A DNA stretch of 64,000 bases from Streptomyces lomondensis (GCF_014651035.1 NZ_BMWC01000001.1:1023581-1087580), one strand, 5' to 3'; shown: positions 43,242 to 53,012, numbered from the stretch's first letter. Numbers and translations are program-made. The notes: generated by a model not told the origin, from the letters alone.

Positions 43242-44315
43242 ATGACCGAGACCAGCGTCCCCTTCCGCGCCGGCCGGGAGGGATACGCCAGCTTCCGTAT
43301 CCCCGCCGTCGTCGCCACCGCCACCGGCACCCTGCTCGCCTTCTGCGAGGGCCGGGTCGGCTCCCGGGACGACTTCGGGAACATCGACATCGTGCTGAAG
43401 CGCTCCACGGACGGCGGCCGCACCTGGGGCCCGCTCCAGGTCGCCGCGCGCAACGGCGACGCCCTCGCCGGCAACCCGGCGCCCGTCGTCCTCGACACCG
43501 GCCGCGTCCTGCTCGTGCACGTGCGCAACGCGGCCCTCGCCACCGAGGACGCCATCCGGCGCGGCAAGGTGGCCGCGGCGGACGGACGCCGCGTCTGGGT
43601 GCAGCACAGCGACGACGAGGGCCTCACCTGGTCCGCGCCGAAGGAGATCACCCAGGAGACCAAGAAGCCCCAGTGGCGCTGGTACGCCACCACCCCCGGC
43701 CACGCGATCCAGCTGAGCACCGGCCGGGTCGTCGTCCCCGCCAACCACTCCCTGCCGCCCACCGGCACCGACAACGGCACGGAGGGCAGGTACAACGGCG
43801 GCCACTGCCTGCTCAGCGACGACGGCGGCGCGACCTGGCGCATCGGCTACGTCGACGACAACACCGACGGCTACATCAACGCCAACGAGACCACCGCCGC
43901 CGAACTCCCCGACGGCCGCGTCTACTTCAACACCCGCAACGACTCCCCGTCACCCGGCACCCGCGCCGACGCCCACTCGGCCGACGGCGGACAAACCCTG
44001 GTGAAGCCCTTCCGCCCGCAGGCCGGTCTGACCGCCCCTGTGTGCCAGGCCGCCGTCCTCCAGCTCCGCGACCCCGACCTGCTCCTGTACTCCGGCCCCG
44101 CCGACCCCGGCTTCCGCGCCCTGATGACGATCCGTGTCTCCACCGACGGCGGCACCACCTGGCGCCCGGCGTACACGGTGGACGGCCTGCCCGCCGCGTA
44201 CTCGGACCTGGTCCGCGTCGACGCCGGCACCGTGGGGCTGCTGTACGAGACCGGCGACTTCAGCGCCTACGAGACGATCACCTTCCGGCGGGTGCCGGTG
44301 GCAGAGCTGACCTGA
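43242..44315 (+). CDS. Exo-alpha-sialidase-like protein (GH33-type)
   Basis: A 357-residue six-bladed beta-propeller. The N-terminal F-R-I-P motif is at residues ~18-21 (the arginine of the triad), and four Asp-boxes (S-x-D-x-G-x-T-W type) are visible: S-T-D-G-G-R-T-W, S-D-D-E-G-L-T-W, S-D-D-G-G-A-T-W and S-T-D-G-G-T-T-W. There is no signal peptide or lipobox, so it is either cytoplasmic or uses another route. Start ATG 43242 after a GGAGG-containing leader. The sialic-acid specificity is inferred from the fold. Confidence 0.85.
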   Translation: MTETSVPFRAGREGYASFRIPAVVATATGTLLAFCEGRVGSRDDFGNIDIVLKRSTDGGRTWGPLQVAARNGDALAGNPAPVVLDTGRVLLVHVRNAALATEDAIRRGKVAAADGRRVWVQHSDDEGLTWSAPKEITQETKKPQWRWYATTPGHAIQLSTGRVVVPANHSLPPTGTDNGTEGRYNGGHCLLSDDGGATWRIGYVDDNTDGYINANETTAAELPDGRVYFNTRNDSPSPGTRADAHSADGGQTLVKPFRPQAGLTAPVCQAAVLQLRDPDLLLYSGPADPGFRALMTIRVSTDGGTTWRPAYTVDGLPAAYSDLVRVDAGTVGLLYETGDFSAYETITFRRVPVAELT

Positions 44316-44353
44316 GCCATGGGGGGCGGCGGCGCGGTCGTAGAGTCGGGGCC

Positions 44354-45073
44354 ATGACCTCTACCGACAGTGCTGCCACCGACCCTGCCCAGAAGGCCCC
44401 CGCCAAGGACCCCTGGGACCTGCCCGACGTCTCCGGACTCGTCGTCGGGGTGCTCGGCGGGACCGGGCCGCAGGGCAAGGGCCTCGCCTACCGGCTCGCC
44501 AAGGCCGGCCAGAAGGTGATCATCGGCTCGCGGGCGGCCGACCGCGCCCGGGCCGCCGCGGAGGAACTCGGCCACGGCGTCGAGGGCGCCGACAACGCCG
44601 AGACCGCGCGCCGCAGCGACATCGTGATCGTCGCCGTGCCGTGGGACGGCCACGGCAAGACCCTGGAGTCCCTGCGCGAGGAGCTGGCCGGCAAGCTCGT
44701 CGTCGACTGCGTCAACCCGCTCGGCTTCGACAAGAAGGGCGCCTACGCGCTCAAGCCCGAAGAGGGCAGCGCCGCCGAGCAGGCCGCCGCGCTGCTGCCC
44801 GACTCCCGGGTCACGGCCGCCTTCCACCACCTGTCGGCCGTGCTGCTCCAGGACCCGGAGATCGACGAGATCGACACCGACGTGATGGTGCTGGGCGAGG
44901 TCCGCGCCGACGTGGAGATCGTGCAGGCCCTCGCCGGGCGCATCCCCGGCATGCGCGGCATCTTCGCCGGGCGGCTGCGCAACGCCCACCAGGTGGAGTC
45001 GCTGGTGGCGAACCTGATCTCCGTGAACCGCCGGTACAAGGCGCACGCGGGGCTCCGCGTCACCGACGTGTGA
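44354..45073 (+). CDS. npdG: F420H2:NADP oxidoreductase (NpdG-type)
   Basis: A 239-residue protein. The NADP-binding motif V-G-V-L-G-G-T-G-P-Q-G-K-G-L is near residue 31, and the deazaflavin part holds G-S-R-A-A-D-R-A and the later A-F-H-H-L-S-A-V-L. This is the fold of NADPH-dependent F420 reductases (NpdG), which move reducing power between NADPH and coenzyme F420, common in Streptomyces. ATG 44354 follows the sialidase stop by 38 bp on the same strand. Confidence 0.88.
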   Translation: MTSTDSAATDPAQKAPAKDPWDLPDVSGLVVGVLGGTGPQGKGLAYRLAKAGQKVIIGSRAADRARAAAEELGHGVEGADNAETARRSDIVIVAVPWDGHGKTLESLREELAGKLVVDCVNPLGFDKKGAYALKPEEGSAAEQAAALLPDSRVTAAFHHLSAVLLQDPEIDEIDTDVMVLGEVRADVEIVQALAGRIPGMRGIFAGRLRNAHQVESLVANLISVNRRYKAHAGLRVTDV

Positions 45074-45147
45074 GCCGGTGAGGTCCATGGGGGACACTGG
45101 ACGGCACCAGCAGTGCCCGCAGTGTCCCCCGACAGGAGTCGACCGAG

Positions 45148-45354
45148 ATGCCCCTCTTGCTCCCACCCGACCCGGCCCGGCGACTTGCCCTCTACGCCCT
45201 GATCGTCTGCGTCCTCTCCGTGGCCGCGGCCGTGGTCTCCTTCACGCGGGGCAGCTTCCTGGGGATCGTGTGGGTGCTGCTGGCGGGCCTGTCGTCCAAC
45301 ATGTGCTGGTACTACGTCAAGCGTGCCAAGCAGCAGAAGTCCGTCACGGGCTGA
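45148..45354 (+). CDS. Small two-helix membrane protein
   Basis: A 68-residue protein with two transmembrane segments (about residues 13-33 and 37-56) and a basic tail (V-K-R-A-K-Q-Q-K). I do not recognise the family. Start ATG 45148. It converges on the site-2 protease gene and overlaps its 3' end by 11 bp. Confidence 0.7.
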   Translation: MPLLLPPDPARRLALYALIVCVLSVAAAVVSFTRGSFLGIVWVLLAGLSSNMCWYYVKRAKQQKSVTG

Positions 45355-46144
45355 CCGAGCAGAACTCGTTGCTGCCCTGCCAGAAGCGGTACAGCTCCTG
45401 ACCGCAGTACGTCTCCAGGTCGGTGATCCCGAGCGACTTCAGGATCGAGTCGATCACGTCGAAGAACACGCCGTTCACCGCCGGCAGCCACAGCAGCGCG
45501 AACACGAACAGCAGGCCGAACGGCGCGAACGGCTCCACCTGGCGCCGGATGCTGTACGGCAGCCACGGCTCGATCACGCCGTAGCCGTCCAGGCCGGGAA
45601 CGGGCAGGAAGTTCAGCAGCGCCGCCGTCACCTGGAGCAGGGCGAGGAAGGCCAGCGCGAAGCGGAAGTCGGTCGGCACGCCGTCCAGCGCGTCCAGCCA
45701 GAACGGGGCCGTGCACACCACCGCGAACAGCACGTTCGTCAGCGGGCCCGCGGCCGAGATCAGGCTGTGCTTCCAGCGCCCCCGGATCCGCCCGTGCTCG
45801 ATGAACACGGCACCGCCGGGCAGCCCGATCCCGCCCATGATCACGAAGATCACCGGCAGCACGATGCTGAGCAGCGCGTGCGTGTACTTCAGCGGGTTCA
45901 GGGTCAGGTAGCCCTTCGCGCCGACCGAGATGTCGCCGCTGTGCAGGGCGGTGCGCGCGTGCGCGTACTCGTGCAGGCACAGCGAGACGATCCACGCCGC
46001 CGTCACGAAGAGGAACACGGCGACCCCGGGCTGCTCGGCGAACCCGGTCCAGGTCGCCCATCCCGTGACCGCCGTCACGGCCAGGATCCCGACGAAGACG
46101 GGACTGATCCGCCGCTCGCTGTGGCGGCTGGTGGCGGTGGTCAT
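45344..46144 (-). CDS. Site-2 protease-like M50 membrane metalloprotease
   Basis: A 266-residue membrane protein with about six hydrophobic helices. The zinc site H-E-Y-A-H (H-E-x-x-H) is near residue 60 and the second motif N-F-L-P-V-P-G-L-D-G-Y-G is near ~176. Such proteases cut transmembrane helices, often of anti-sigma factors; no such substrate gene lies nearby. No PDZ domain is present. ATG 46144 chosen as the first methionine before the basic stretch. Confidence 0.87.
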   Translation of the reverse strand: MTTATSRHSERRISPVFVGILAVTAVTGWATWTGFAEQPGVAVFLFVTAAWIVSLCLHEYAHARTALHSGDISVGAKGYLTLNPLKYTHALLSIVLPVIFVIMGGIGLPGGAVFIEHGRIRGRWKHSLISAAGPLTNVLFAVVCTAPFWLDALDGVPTDFRFALAFLALLQVTAALLNFLPVPGLDGYGVIEPWLPYSIRRQVEPFAPFGLLFVFALLWLPAVNGVFFDVIDSILKSLGITDLETYCGQELYRFWQGSNEFCSVSP

Positions 46145-46247
46145 GGGACTCCCTGCACTCTCGAACACGCGATGGGACGGCCCGACCGTACCGGTCGCAG
46201 GGGAAAACGTCTCGCGTGGGGCGGCCGGTTCCGGGGAGGGTGGGTGC

Positions 46248-46955
46248 ATGGGGCTCTGGCATGTGATCTACGTGGACTGGCAGATGGAGTGCTGCGGCAC
46301 GCCGTTCTCGGTGGGGGACGAGGTGAGCTGGCCCCTGCTGCTGGAGGACGCGGACCGGGTGTTCGGCGGCGGCTGGCACGACCAGCTCAGCGAGGTCTGC
46401 GGGCCGGTGGAGGACGTGGACGGCGTCCGGGTCGTGCGCGAGGGGACCGGCCTGCCGGTCGCCCTGGGCGTGGACCCCGACGACGAGGAGGACCGGCGGC
46501 CGAAGCCGGGGGACCGGAGCCGGTCGGTCGGGCTGCTGTCCGTCGAGCGGCACGGCGCGCGGTGGCCCGAGGCCCGGGGACGGGTGCGGGCCGTGCAGGT
46601 GCTGAGCCAGGCCTACGCCGAGAGCGGGCCCGGCTCGCGCACCTGGATGCCGGTGGCGGGGGAGCGGCGGTTGCGGCTGGTGGACCGGTGTCCCAAGTGG
46701 TTCGCCGAGGGTGAGGCGGAACAGGGGCGGCAGTGGAAGGAGTCCGGGGTGGTCGTGACCCTGGAGGTGCCGGACACGGACTCCCGGCTCTCGCACGCCC
46801 TCCGCGAGGCCCGGGGCATCCCCCACCAGGGCGCGCGGCCCGGCGCGGAGACGGAGGGCCTGCCGGCGGCGGAACTGGCGGCCCTGCTGGAGAGGCTGAG
46901 CACGGTGGCGACCCCGCCGAAGGGCCCGGGCCGACCGGCACGCCGACATGGCTGA
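46248..46955 (+). CDS. DUF6578 protein
   Basis: A 235-residue soluble protein opening M-G-L-W-H-V-I-Y-V-D-W-Q-M-E-C-C-G-T-P-F, the start I associate with DUF6578 of Streptomyces. The Cys-Cys pair near residue 16 is notable. The middle is acidic (D-P-D-D-E-E-D), the C-terminus helical. No function is known. ATG 46248 follows GGGGAGGG. It is divergent from the site-2 protease by ~103 bp. Confidence 0.75.
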   Translation: MGLWHVIYVDWQMECCGTPFSVGDEVSWPLLLEDADRVFGGGWHDQLSEVCGPVEDVDGVRVVREGTGLPVALGVDPDDEEDRRPKPGDRSRSVGLLSVERHGARWPEARGRVRAVQVLSQAYAESGPGSRTWMPVAGERRLRLVDRCPKWFAEGEAEQGRQWKESGVVVTLEVPDTDSRLSHALREARGIPHQGARPGAETEGLPAAELAALLERLSTVATPPKGPGRPARRHG

Positions 46956-47030
46956 ACACCGTGACGGCGGTCGCGAGGGCCGGGGAACATGCCCGGCCGA
47001 CGGCACCTCTCCGCGCCGCAGCGCCCTCCG

Positions 47031-47690
47031 CGCGGGTCCGTCGATGCCCGCCGCGTCCGCGTGGGTCTGTCAACGCCGCCGCGTCCGTACGGGCTTGTCG
47101 TTGCCCGCCGGGTCCGTGCGGGCTTGTCGTTGCCCGGTGCGTCCGCGTGGGTCCGTTGATGTGCGCCGCGTCCGTGCGGGTCTGTCAACGCCGCCGGGTC
47201 CGTGCGGGCTTGTCGTTGCCCGGTGCGTCCGCGTGGGTCCGTTGATGTGCGCCGCGTCCGTGCGGGTCTGGCGGTGGCCCGGGTTGCTCGCCGGCACGGG
47301 CGCCCGGGCCGCCCTGGTCGCGCTCGTCGACCAGCCCGGCATCGGGCCGGAGGCGGTCCAACGCCGCCGGGTCCGTGCGGGCTCGTCGTTGCCCGCCGCG
47401 TTCGTATGGCTCGTCGCCGCCCGGCGCGTCCGCGCGGGCCCGTTGATGTGCGCCGCGTCCCCGCGGGTCCGTCTACGCCGCCGCGTCCCTACGAGCCCGT
47501 TAACCCGCCGCGTCCGCGCCGGCCCGTCACCACCCGCCGCGTCCGCACGGGCCCTTCAACGCCGCCGCGTCCGTACGGGCCCCTCAACGCCGCCGCATCC
47601 GTACGGGCCCGTCTACGCCGCCGCATCCGTACGGGCCCGTCAACGCCGCCGCGTCCGCGCGGCCCCGTCACCGCCCGCCGCGCCGTCCAA
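47031..47690. repeat. ~660-bp minisatellite of 28/29-bp units with an internal palindrome
   Basis: About 20 imperfect tandem units with consensus near GCGTCCGTACGGGCCCGTCA followed by ACGCCGCC, alternating 28 and 29 bp. Many units hold the palindrome ACGGGCCCGT. A longer block of ~85 bp is duplicated (47110-47190 and 47197-47270). One ~85-bp non-repeat segment interrupts the array (47277-47357). It ends ~40 bp before the SARP-like regulator start. There are no spacers of constant length, so it is not CRISPR. The remaining 46956-47030 shows no gene. Confidence 0.85.
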
Positions 47691-47731
47691 CCGTCGTGAC
47701 CGCCCTCCTGCCACCGGAGAGAATGAACCCC

Positions 47732-50700
47732 GTGCGCTACCGCATCCTCGGCACCACGCAGGCGATCCGCACCGACGGCACGGTCGTTCCGGTCGGTGGG
47801 GCGCGGCTGCGCGCGCTGTTGACCGTGCTCGCCCTGCGGGCGGGGCGCGCCGTGCCCGTGGGGCTGCTCGTCGACGAGGTGTGGGACGGCGATCCGCCCG
47901 CCGACGCGCCGGGAGCGCTCCAGGCGCTGGTCGGGCGGTTGCGGCGGGCGCTGGGGGCGGACGCGGTCGCCTCCGCCGAGGGCGGGTACCGGCTCACCGC
48001 CGAGCCCGACGACATCGACCTGCACCGGTTCGAGCGGCTGGCCGGCGAGGGGCTGCGGGCCCTGGCCGACGGCGACCCCGCCAAGGCGGCCGTGGTTCTC
48101 GGCGACGCCCTCGCCCTGTGGCGCGGCCCGGCCCTCGCCGACCTGCCCGACCGTGCCGCCGAGGCGGCCCGCTGGGACACCCGCCGCGTGGACGCGCTGC
48201 GGGCCCGCCACAGCGCCGCCCTCGCCCTCGGCCAGGCCGAGCAGTCCCTGCCCGAGCTGACCGCCCTGTGCGACAGCCACCCCCTGGACGAACCCCTCCA
48301 GGCGCTGCGCCTGCGGGCCCTGCGCGACGCGGGCCGCACGGCCGAGGCACTCGCCGCCTTCGAGGACGTACGACGCCTCCTCGCCGACCGGCTGGGCACC
48401 GACCCGGGCCCCGAACTGCGCGCGCTGCACGCGGAGTTGCTGACGGGGCCGGGCGATGGCGGTCCCCGACCCGTGGCCGGCGCGGAGCCACCCGTGAAGG
48501 CTCCGGCCGCTCCCGCTCCCGCTCCCGCCCCCGGCAACCTGCGCGCCCGCCTCACCTCCTTCATCGGCCGGGAGGCCGACATCGAGACCATCCGGGCGGA
48601 TCTCGCCGCGGCCCGCCTGGTCACCCTGCTCGGCCCCGGCGGCGCCGGGAAGACCCGCCTGTCGCAGGAGGCCGCCGAGACCGTGCGGCACGCCATGCCC
48701 GGCGGGGTGTGGCTGGCCGAACTCGCCCCGGTCGACGACCCCGCCGCCGTACCGGAGGCCGTGCTCACCGCCGTCGGCGCCCGCGAGACCGTGCTGTACG
48801 GCGCCGGCGCGGAGGGCATCCGGGCCGCCGTCGCCGACCGGCTCGACGACCCCGTCGAGCGCCTGGCCGAGCACTGCTCCCGCCCCGGCATGCTGCTGAT
48901 CCTCGACAACTGCGAGCACGTCGCCGACGCCGCCGCCCGGCTCGCCGAGGAACTGCTGGCGCGCTGCCCCGGCCTGACCGTCCTCGCCACCAGCCGTGAA
49001 CCCCTCGGCGTGCCGGGGGAGTTGCTGCGCCCGGTGGAGCCGCTGCCCGAGCCGGTCGCGCTGCGGCTGCTCGCCGACCGGGGCGCGGCGGCCCGGCCCG
49101 GCTTCCGGATCGACGACGATCCCGAGGCGTGCGCCGAGATCTGCCGCCGCCTCGACGGCCTGCCCCTGGCCATCGAACTCGCCGCCGCCCGGCTGCGGAT
49201 GCTCACGCCCCGCCAGATCGCCGACCGGCTCGACGACCGCTTCCGCCTCCTCACCTCCGGCAGCCGCACGGTCCTGCCCCGCCAGCAGACCCTCCGCGCC
49301 GTCGTCGACTGGTCCTGGGATTTGCTCGACGAGGACGAACGGGACGTCCTGCGGCGGCTGTCGGTGTTCGCCGGCGGCTGCGACCTGCCCGCCGCCGAGG
49401 CGGTGTGCGGGCCGGTCGCGCTGGAGGCACTCGGCTCGCTCGTCGACCGCTCCCTGGTCGTGGCCGCGCCGCCCGGCGAGGCAGCCGGCGGCGAGATGCG
49501 CTACCGGCTGCTGGAGACCGTCGCCGAGTACGCCGCCGAACGGCTGGACGAGGCCGGGCAGCGGGCCGAGGCCGAGCGCGCCCACCTGACGTACTACCGC
49601 GAACTCGCCCGCACCACCGACCCGCTGCTGCGCGGCCCCGGCCAGCTCGCCGCCATCCACCGGCTGGAGCGGGAGTACGAGAACATCCGCACCGCCCTGC
49701 GGCACGCCGTCGCCCTGCGCGACGAGCAGGAGGCGCTGTGCCTGGCGCTGTCCCTGGTCTGGTACTGGCAGATGCGAGACCTGCGCATCGAGGCCCGCAA
49801 CTGGTGCCGCGAGGTCATGGCCCTCGGCCCCGACCCCTTCACCGAGCCCGTCCGCCCCGCCGCCCCGGTGTGGCAGCGCTGCATCGACGCCCCGCCGCCG
49901 ATGACCGGCGAGGTCCTGTGGGAGGCCCGGCGCGGCATCCATCTGGCGCATCTGGCATGCATGGACACGGAACTGGAGGCCTGGCAGAACCCCCGGTCCC
50001 AGCAGAAGCTGCGCACGATCTCCCGGACCTACGAGCCGGGCCTGCCGCAGAACTGCCGCCTCCCCGGCCTGCTCTGGTTCTTCGCCGTGATGCTCACCGG
50101 CGACATGGACCGGCTGCGCGTCATCATGGACGCCTCCATACGCACCTGCCGGCAGACTCCCGGCTTCGCATGGGAGCTGGCCTCGGGCCTCCATATGCGG
50201 GCCAACTTCCTCGCCAACCGCGCCGACTGGGCCGGCGACGCCGCCCAGGACGCCGACGAGTCGCTGGAGATCTACCGGCGCCTCGGCGACTCCTGGGGCA
50301 CCGCCGAGGCCCTCTCCGCCCGTGCCGAGGCCCACGAACGCAAGGGCGACCACGCCCTGGCCGCCGCCGGCTACGAGGAGGCCATCGCGCACGCCGAACA
50401 GGTCGGCGCCCGGGCCCAGTCGGCCGTCCTCGCCGCCCGGCTGGGCAGCGCCCTGCTGGAGGCGGGCGAGGGCGAGCGCGGCGAACGGCTGCTGCGCGAG
50501 GTGATCGCCCGCCGCGAGGAATCGCACAGCGGGGCCATGCCCGCCGCCCGCCTGTTCCTGGCCGGCTGGCTCGGCATGACGGGCCGCACCGGCGAGGCGC
50601 GCGAGCAGATCCGGCGGCTGCGCCAGGACTTCCGTATCGCCCACTTCATCGTCTTCGACGCGCACATCCTCGGCGTGGAGGCCTGGCTGGACGGCGCCGA

Positions 50701-51043
50701 GGAACGGCACGAGGAGTGCCTGGAGCGGATCCGCAAGGCGCTGGAGCGGGCCGCCGACCCGCTGTCCGAGGCCATCGCGCCCCAGATGCGCTCGGGGTAC
50801 CTGATCGTCGGCGCCGGGGCCCTGGCCGCCCTGGACGGCGGGCAGCGCGCCGCGGACGCGGCCCGCTGCCTCGGCGCCGTCGACGCCCTGCTGCCGCCCG
50901 GCCACGTCGCCGCCCGGCTGGAGCGCGAGGCGCGCGAGCGGGCGGAGCGGCGGGCCCGGGCGGTGCTCGGCGACACGGCGTACGAGACCGCGTACGCGGA
51001 AGGCGGCGGCCTCTCCCTCGACGAGGCCGCCGCCCTGCTCTGA
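47732..51043 (+). CDS. AfsR/SARP-like regulator with NB-ARC and TPR domains
   Basis: A ~1103-residue transcriptional regulator. Residues ~3-95 form an OmpR-like winged helix, ~95-245 a bacterial transcriptional activation (BTAD) domain, then an Ala/Pro linker. The NB-ARC ATPase follows with Walker A G-P-G-G-A-G-K-T near 301 and Walker B L-L-I-L-D-N-C-E-H, and TPR-like helices make up ~600-1100. This is the AfsR architecture of pathway regulators. GTG 47732 is preferred over ATG 47723 because GGAGAG lies 10 nt before it. The target is unknown; the minisatellite immediately upstream may contain its control region. Confidence 0.9.
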   Translation: MRYRILGTTQAIRTDGTVVPVGGARLRALLTVLALRAGRAVPVGLLVDEVWDGDPPADAPGALQALVGRLRRALGADAVASAEGGYRLTAEPDDIDLHRFERLAGEGLRALADGDPAKAAVVLGDALALWRGPALADLPDRAAEAARWDTRRVDALRARHSAALALGQAEQSLPELTALCDSHPLDEPLQALRLRALRDAGRTAEALAAFEDVRRLLADRLGTDPGPELRALHAELLTGPGDGGPRPVAGAEPPVKAPAAPAPAPAPGNLRARLTSFIGREADIETIRADLAAARLVTLLGPGGAGKTRLSQEAAETVRHAMPGGVWLAELAPVDDPAAVPEAVLTAVGARETVLYGAGAEGIRAAVADRLDDPVERLAEHCSRPGMLLILDNCEHVADAAARLAEELLARCPGLTVLATSREPLGVPGELLRPVEPLPEPVALRLLADRGAAARPGFRIDDDPEACAEICRRLDGLPLAIELAAARLRMLTPRQIADRLDDRFRLLTSGSRTVLPRQQTLRAVVDWSWDLLDEDERDVLRRLSVFAGGCDLPAAEAVCGPVALEALGSLVDRSLVVAAPPGEAAGGEMRYRLLETVAEYAAERLDEAGQRAEAERAHLTYYRELARTTDPLLRGPGQLAAIHRLEREYENIRTALRHAVALRDEQEALCLALSLVWYWQMRDLRIEARNWCREVMALGPDPFTEPVRPAAPVWQRCIDAPPPMTGEVLWEARRGIHLAHLACMDTELEAWQNPRSQQKLRTISRTYEPGLPQNCRLPGLLWFFAVMLTGDMDRLRVIMDASIRTCRQTPGFAWELASGLHMRANFLANRADWAGDAAQDADESLEIYRRLGDSWGTAEALSARAEAHERKGDHALAAAGYEEAIAHAEQVGARAQSAVLAARLGSALLEAGEGERGERLLREVIARREESHSGAMPAARLFLAGWLGMTGRTGEAREQIRRLRQDFRIAHFIVFDAHILGVEAWLDGAEERHEECLERIRKALERAADPLSEAIAPQMRSGYLIVGAGALAALDGGQRAADAARCLGAVDALLPPGHVAARLEREARERAERRARAVLGDTAYETAYAEGGGLSLDEAAALL

Positions 51044-51062
51044 CCCGGACCGTGCCGCCGGA

Positions 51063-51884
51063 TCAGCTCTTCGTGCGGAACTTGTGGATCGCGACGGGCG
51101 CCATCACCGCCGTGATCGCCACCGACCAGCCGAGCGTCACCCACAGGTCGTGCGCGACCGGCCCGCCCACCATCAGACCGCGCGCGGCGTCCGCGAGCGT
51201 GGACAGCGGGTTGTAGTCGGTGAAGGCCTGGAGCCAGCCCGGCATCGACGTCGTCGGCGCGAAGATCGACGAGCCGAACTGGAGCGGGAACAGCACCAGG
51301 AAGCCCATCGCCTGCACGGACTGCGCGTTCTTCAGGATCACGCCCAGGGTGAGGAACACCCACATGATCGACGAGGCGAACGCCGTGGACAGTGCCACGG
51401 TGGCGAACAGTCCCGGCCAGTCGGTGATCTCGAACCCGACGGCGACGGCGACGATCATCAGCACGGCCGTCGCGAACAGCATCCGCAGCAGCTCCACCGA
51501 GATCTTCGCGAAGAGCACCGAACCGCGCCCGATCGGCAGGGACCGGAAGCGGTCCATGACACCGGAGTTGAAGTCCTGGCTGAAGCCCGTGCCGACGCCC
51601 TGGGACAGGGTCATGCTCATCATGGCGATCATGCCGGGGATCACGTACTGCACGTACTGGTCCTGCCCGCCGCCCAGCGCCTGCCCGATCGAGCCGCCGA
51701 ACACGAACACGAACAGCAGGGTGAAGATGACCGGCATCAGCAGCGCGTCGGCCATCGACTCCGGGTCCTGCCGGATCCACAGCAGGTTGCGGCGCACGAG
51801 GGCACCGGTGTGCCGCAGATGCCCGCGCAGGGTGATGCGGGCGTCGTCGCCGGCGGCGGGTGTGGAAAGGGTGGCGGCACTCAT
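51063..51884 (-). CDS. ABC-2 type drug exporter permease
   Basis: A 273-residue membrane protein with about six hydrophobic segments, of the daunorubicin-resistance (DrrB-like) ABC-2 type. The signature-like region around D-P-E-S-M-A-D-A-L-L-M-P-V-I-F-T and Q-F-G-S-S-I-F-A-P is present. It works with the ATPase upstream. Its ATG overlaps the ATPase stop by 4 bp (ATGA), so the two are coupled. The drug or metabolite is unknown. Confidence 0.88.
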   Translation of the reverse strand: MSAATLSTPAAGDDARITLRGHLRHTGALVRRNLLWIRQDPESMADALLMPVIFTLLFVFVFGGSIGQALGGGQDQYVQYVIPGMIAMMSMTLSQGVGTGFSQDFNSGVMDRFRSLPIGRGSVLFAKISVELLRMLFATAVLMIVAVAVGFEITDWPGLFATVALSTAFASSIMWVFLTLGVILKNAQSVQAMGFLVLFPLQFGSSIFAPTTSMPGWLQAFTDYNPLSTLADAARGLMVGGPVAHDLWVTLGWSVAITAVMAPVAIHKFRTKS

Positions 51885-52900
51885 ACGGAGACTTCCTCGC
51901 GGTCCTCGGTGGGCACGGTGTCCTGCGGCGCACTGGCGCGGTGGCCGGTGAGGGACAGGAACACCTCGTCCAGGCTGGGCAGTTCGGTGGTGACGGCGGC
52001 GAGCGTGATGCCGCGGGACGTGACGGCGCCCACCACGGCGGTCAGCTGCTCGTCGCTCAGGATCGGTACCAGGAGCGTGCCGGTGTCGCCGTCCACGGTG
52101 GTGCTCGCGAGCCCGGTGATGCCCAGGTCGTCGAGATGCCCGGCGAGCGGCCGCAGCTGCGCGGCGTCGGCCGGCCGGATCCGCAGCGTCCGTCCGCCGA
52201 CCCTGGCCTTGAGCTCCTCGATGCCGCCGCCCGCGACGACCCGGCCCTTGTCCACGACGGTCAGCTCGGAGGCGAGCTGCTCGGCCTCCTCCATGTACTG
52301 CGTGGTCAGCAGCACGGTCACGCCGTCGCCGACCATGCGCTTGACCTCGTCCCACACCTCGTTGCGGGTGCGGGGGTCGAGGCCGGTGGTCGGCTCGTCG
52401 AGGAAGAGGACGGCGGGCCGCCCGATCATCGAGGCGGCCAGGTCGAGCCGCCGGCGCATACCGCCGGAGTAGGTGCTCGCGGGCCGCTTCGCGGCCTCCG
52501 TCAGCGAGAACCGCTCCAGCAGCTCGTCGGCACGCGCGCGTGCCTCCTTGCGGGGCAGGTCGAGCAGGCGCCCGATCATGTACAGGTTCTCCCAGCCGGG
52601 CAGCTTCTCGTCGACCGAGGCGTACTGCCCGGTGAGCCCTATCACCCGCCGCAGCTGCCGGGGCTGCCGTACGACGTCGTACCCGGCCACCGTCGCCTGC
52701 CCCGAGTCGGGCGCCAGCAGGGTGGACAGGATCCGCACCAGGGTGGTCTTCCCGGCCCCGTTCGGCCCGAGCACGCCCATCACGGTGCCCTCGCGCACCT
52801 CCAGGTCGACCCCGTCCAGTGCCTTGGTCTCCCCGTAGTGCTTCACCAGCCCCCGCACGGTGACAGCGGCGCCGCCGGTTCGTGTGTCGATTCGCGTCAT
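51881..52900 (-). CDS. DrrA-like ABC exporter ATP-binding protein
   Basis: A 339-residue ABC ATPase. Walker A G-P-N-G-A-G-K-T-T (near residue 45), the Q-loop, signature Y-S-G-G-M-R-R-R-L (near ~143), Walker B F-L-D-E-P and a long C-terminal region with E-V-F-L-S-L-T-G-H typical of DrrA-type exporters. It energises the permease encoded next. ATG 52900 begins M-T-R-I-D-T-R. Confidence 0.9.
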   Translation of the reverse strand: MTRIDTRTGGAAVTVRGLVKHYGETKALDGVDLEVREGTVMGVLGPNGAGKTTLVRILSTLLAPDSGQATVAGYDVVRQPRQLRRVIGLTGQYASVDEKLPGWENLYMIGRLLDLPRKEARARADELLERFSLTEAAKRPASTYSGGMRRRLDLAASMIGRPAVLFLDEPTTGLDPRTRNEVWDEVKRMVGDGVTVLLTTQYMEEAEQLASELTVVDKGRVVAGGGIEELKARVGGRTLRIRPADAAQLRPLAGHLDDLGITGLASTTVDGDTGTLLVPILSDEQLTAVVGAVTSRGITLAAVTTELPSLDEVFLSLTGHRASAPQDTVPTEDREEVSV

Positions 52901-52978
52901 GGGACAGACGCTCTCAGGCCCCACCGACAATCCACCGACAGATCACCGACAGCCGGTGTCGGCGGTCCCGGCAAGGGG

Positions 52979-53012
52979 ACGGCCCGCCGACGGGGGAAGA
53001 TCGGCGGGCCGT
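52979..53012. terminator. Terminator hairpin downstream of panB
   Basis: A 12-bp perfect stem (ACGGCCCGCCGA / TCGGCGGGCCGT) with a 10-nt loop, ~21 bp after the panB stop on the minus strand. Confidence 0.8.

Noticed and set aside
47031..47690. Repeat array as CRISPR
   Set aside because: Units are contiguous without spacers of constant length and vary in sequence; no cas genes are present.
46948..48999. Open frame running through the minisatellite into the regulator region
   Set aside because: Composition is low-complexity and it conflicts with the SARP-like domain frame.
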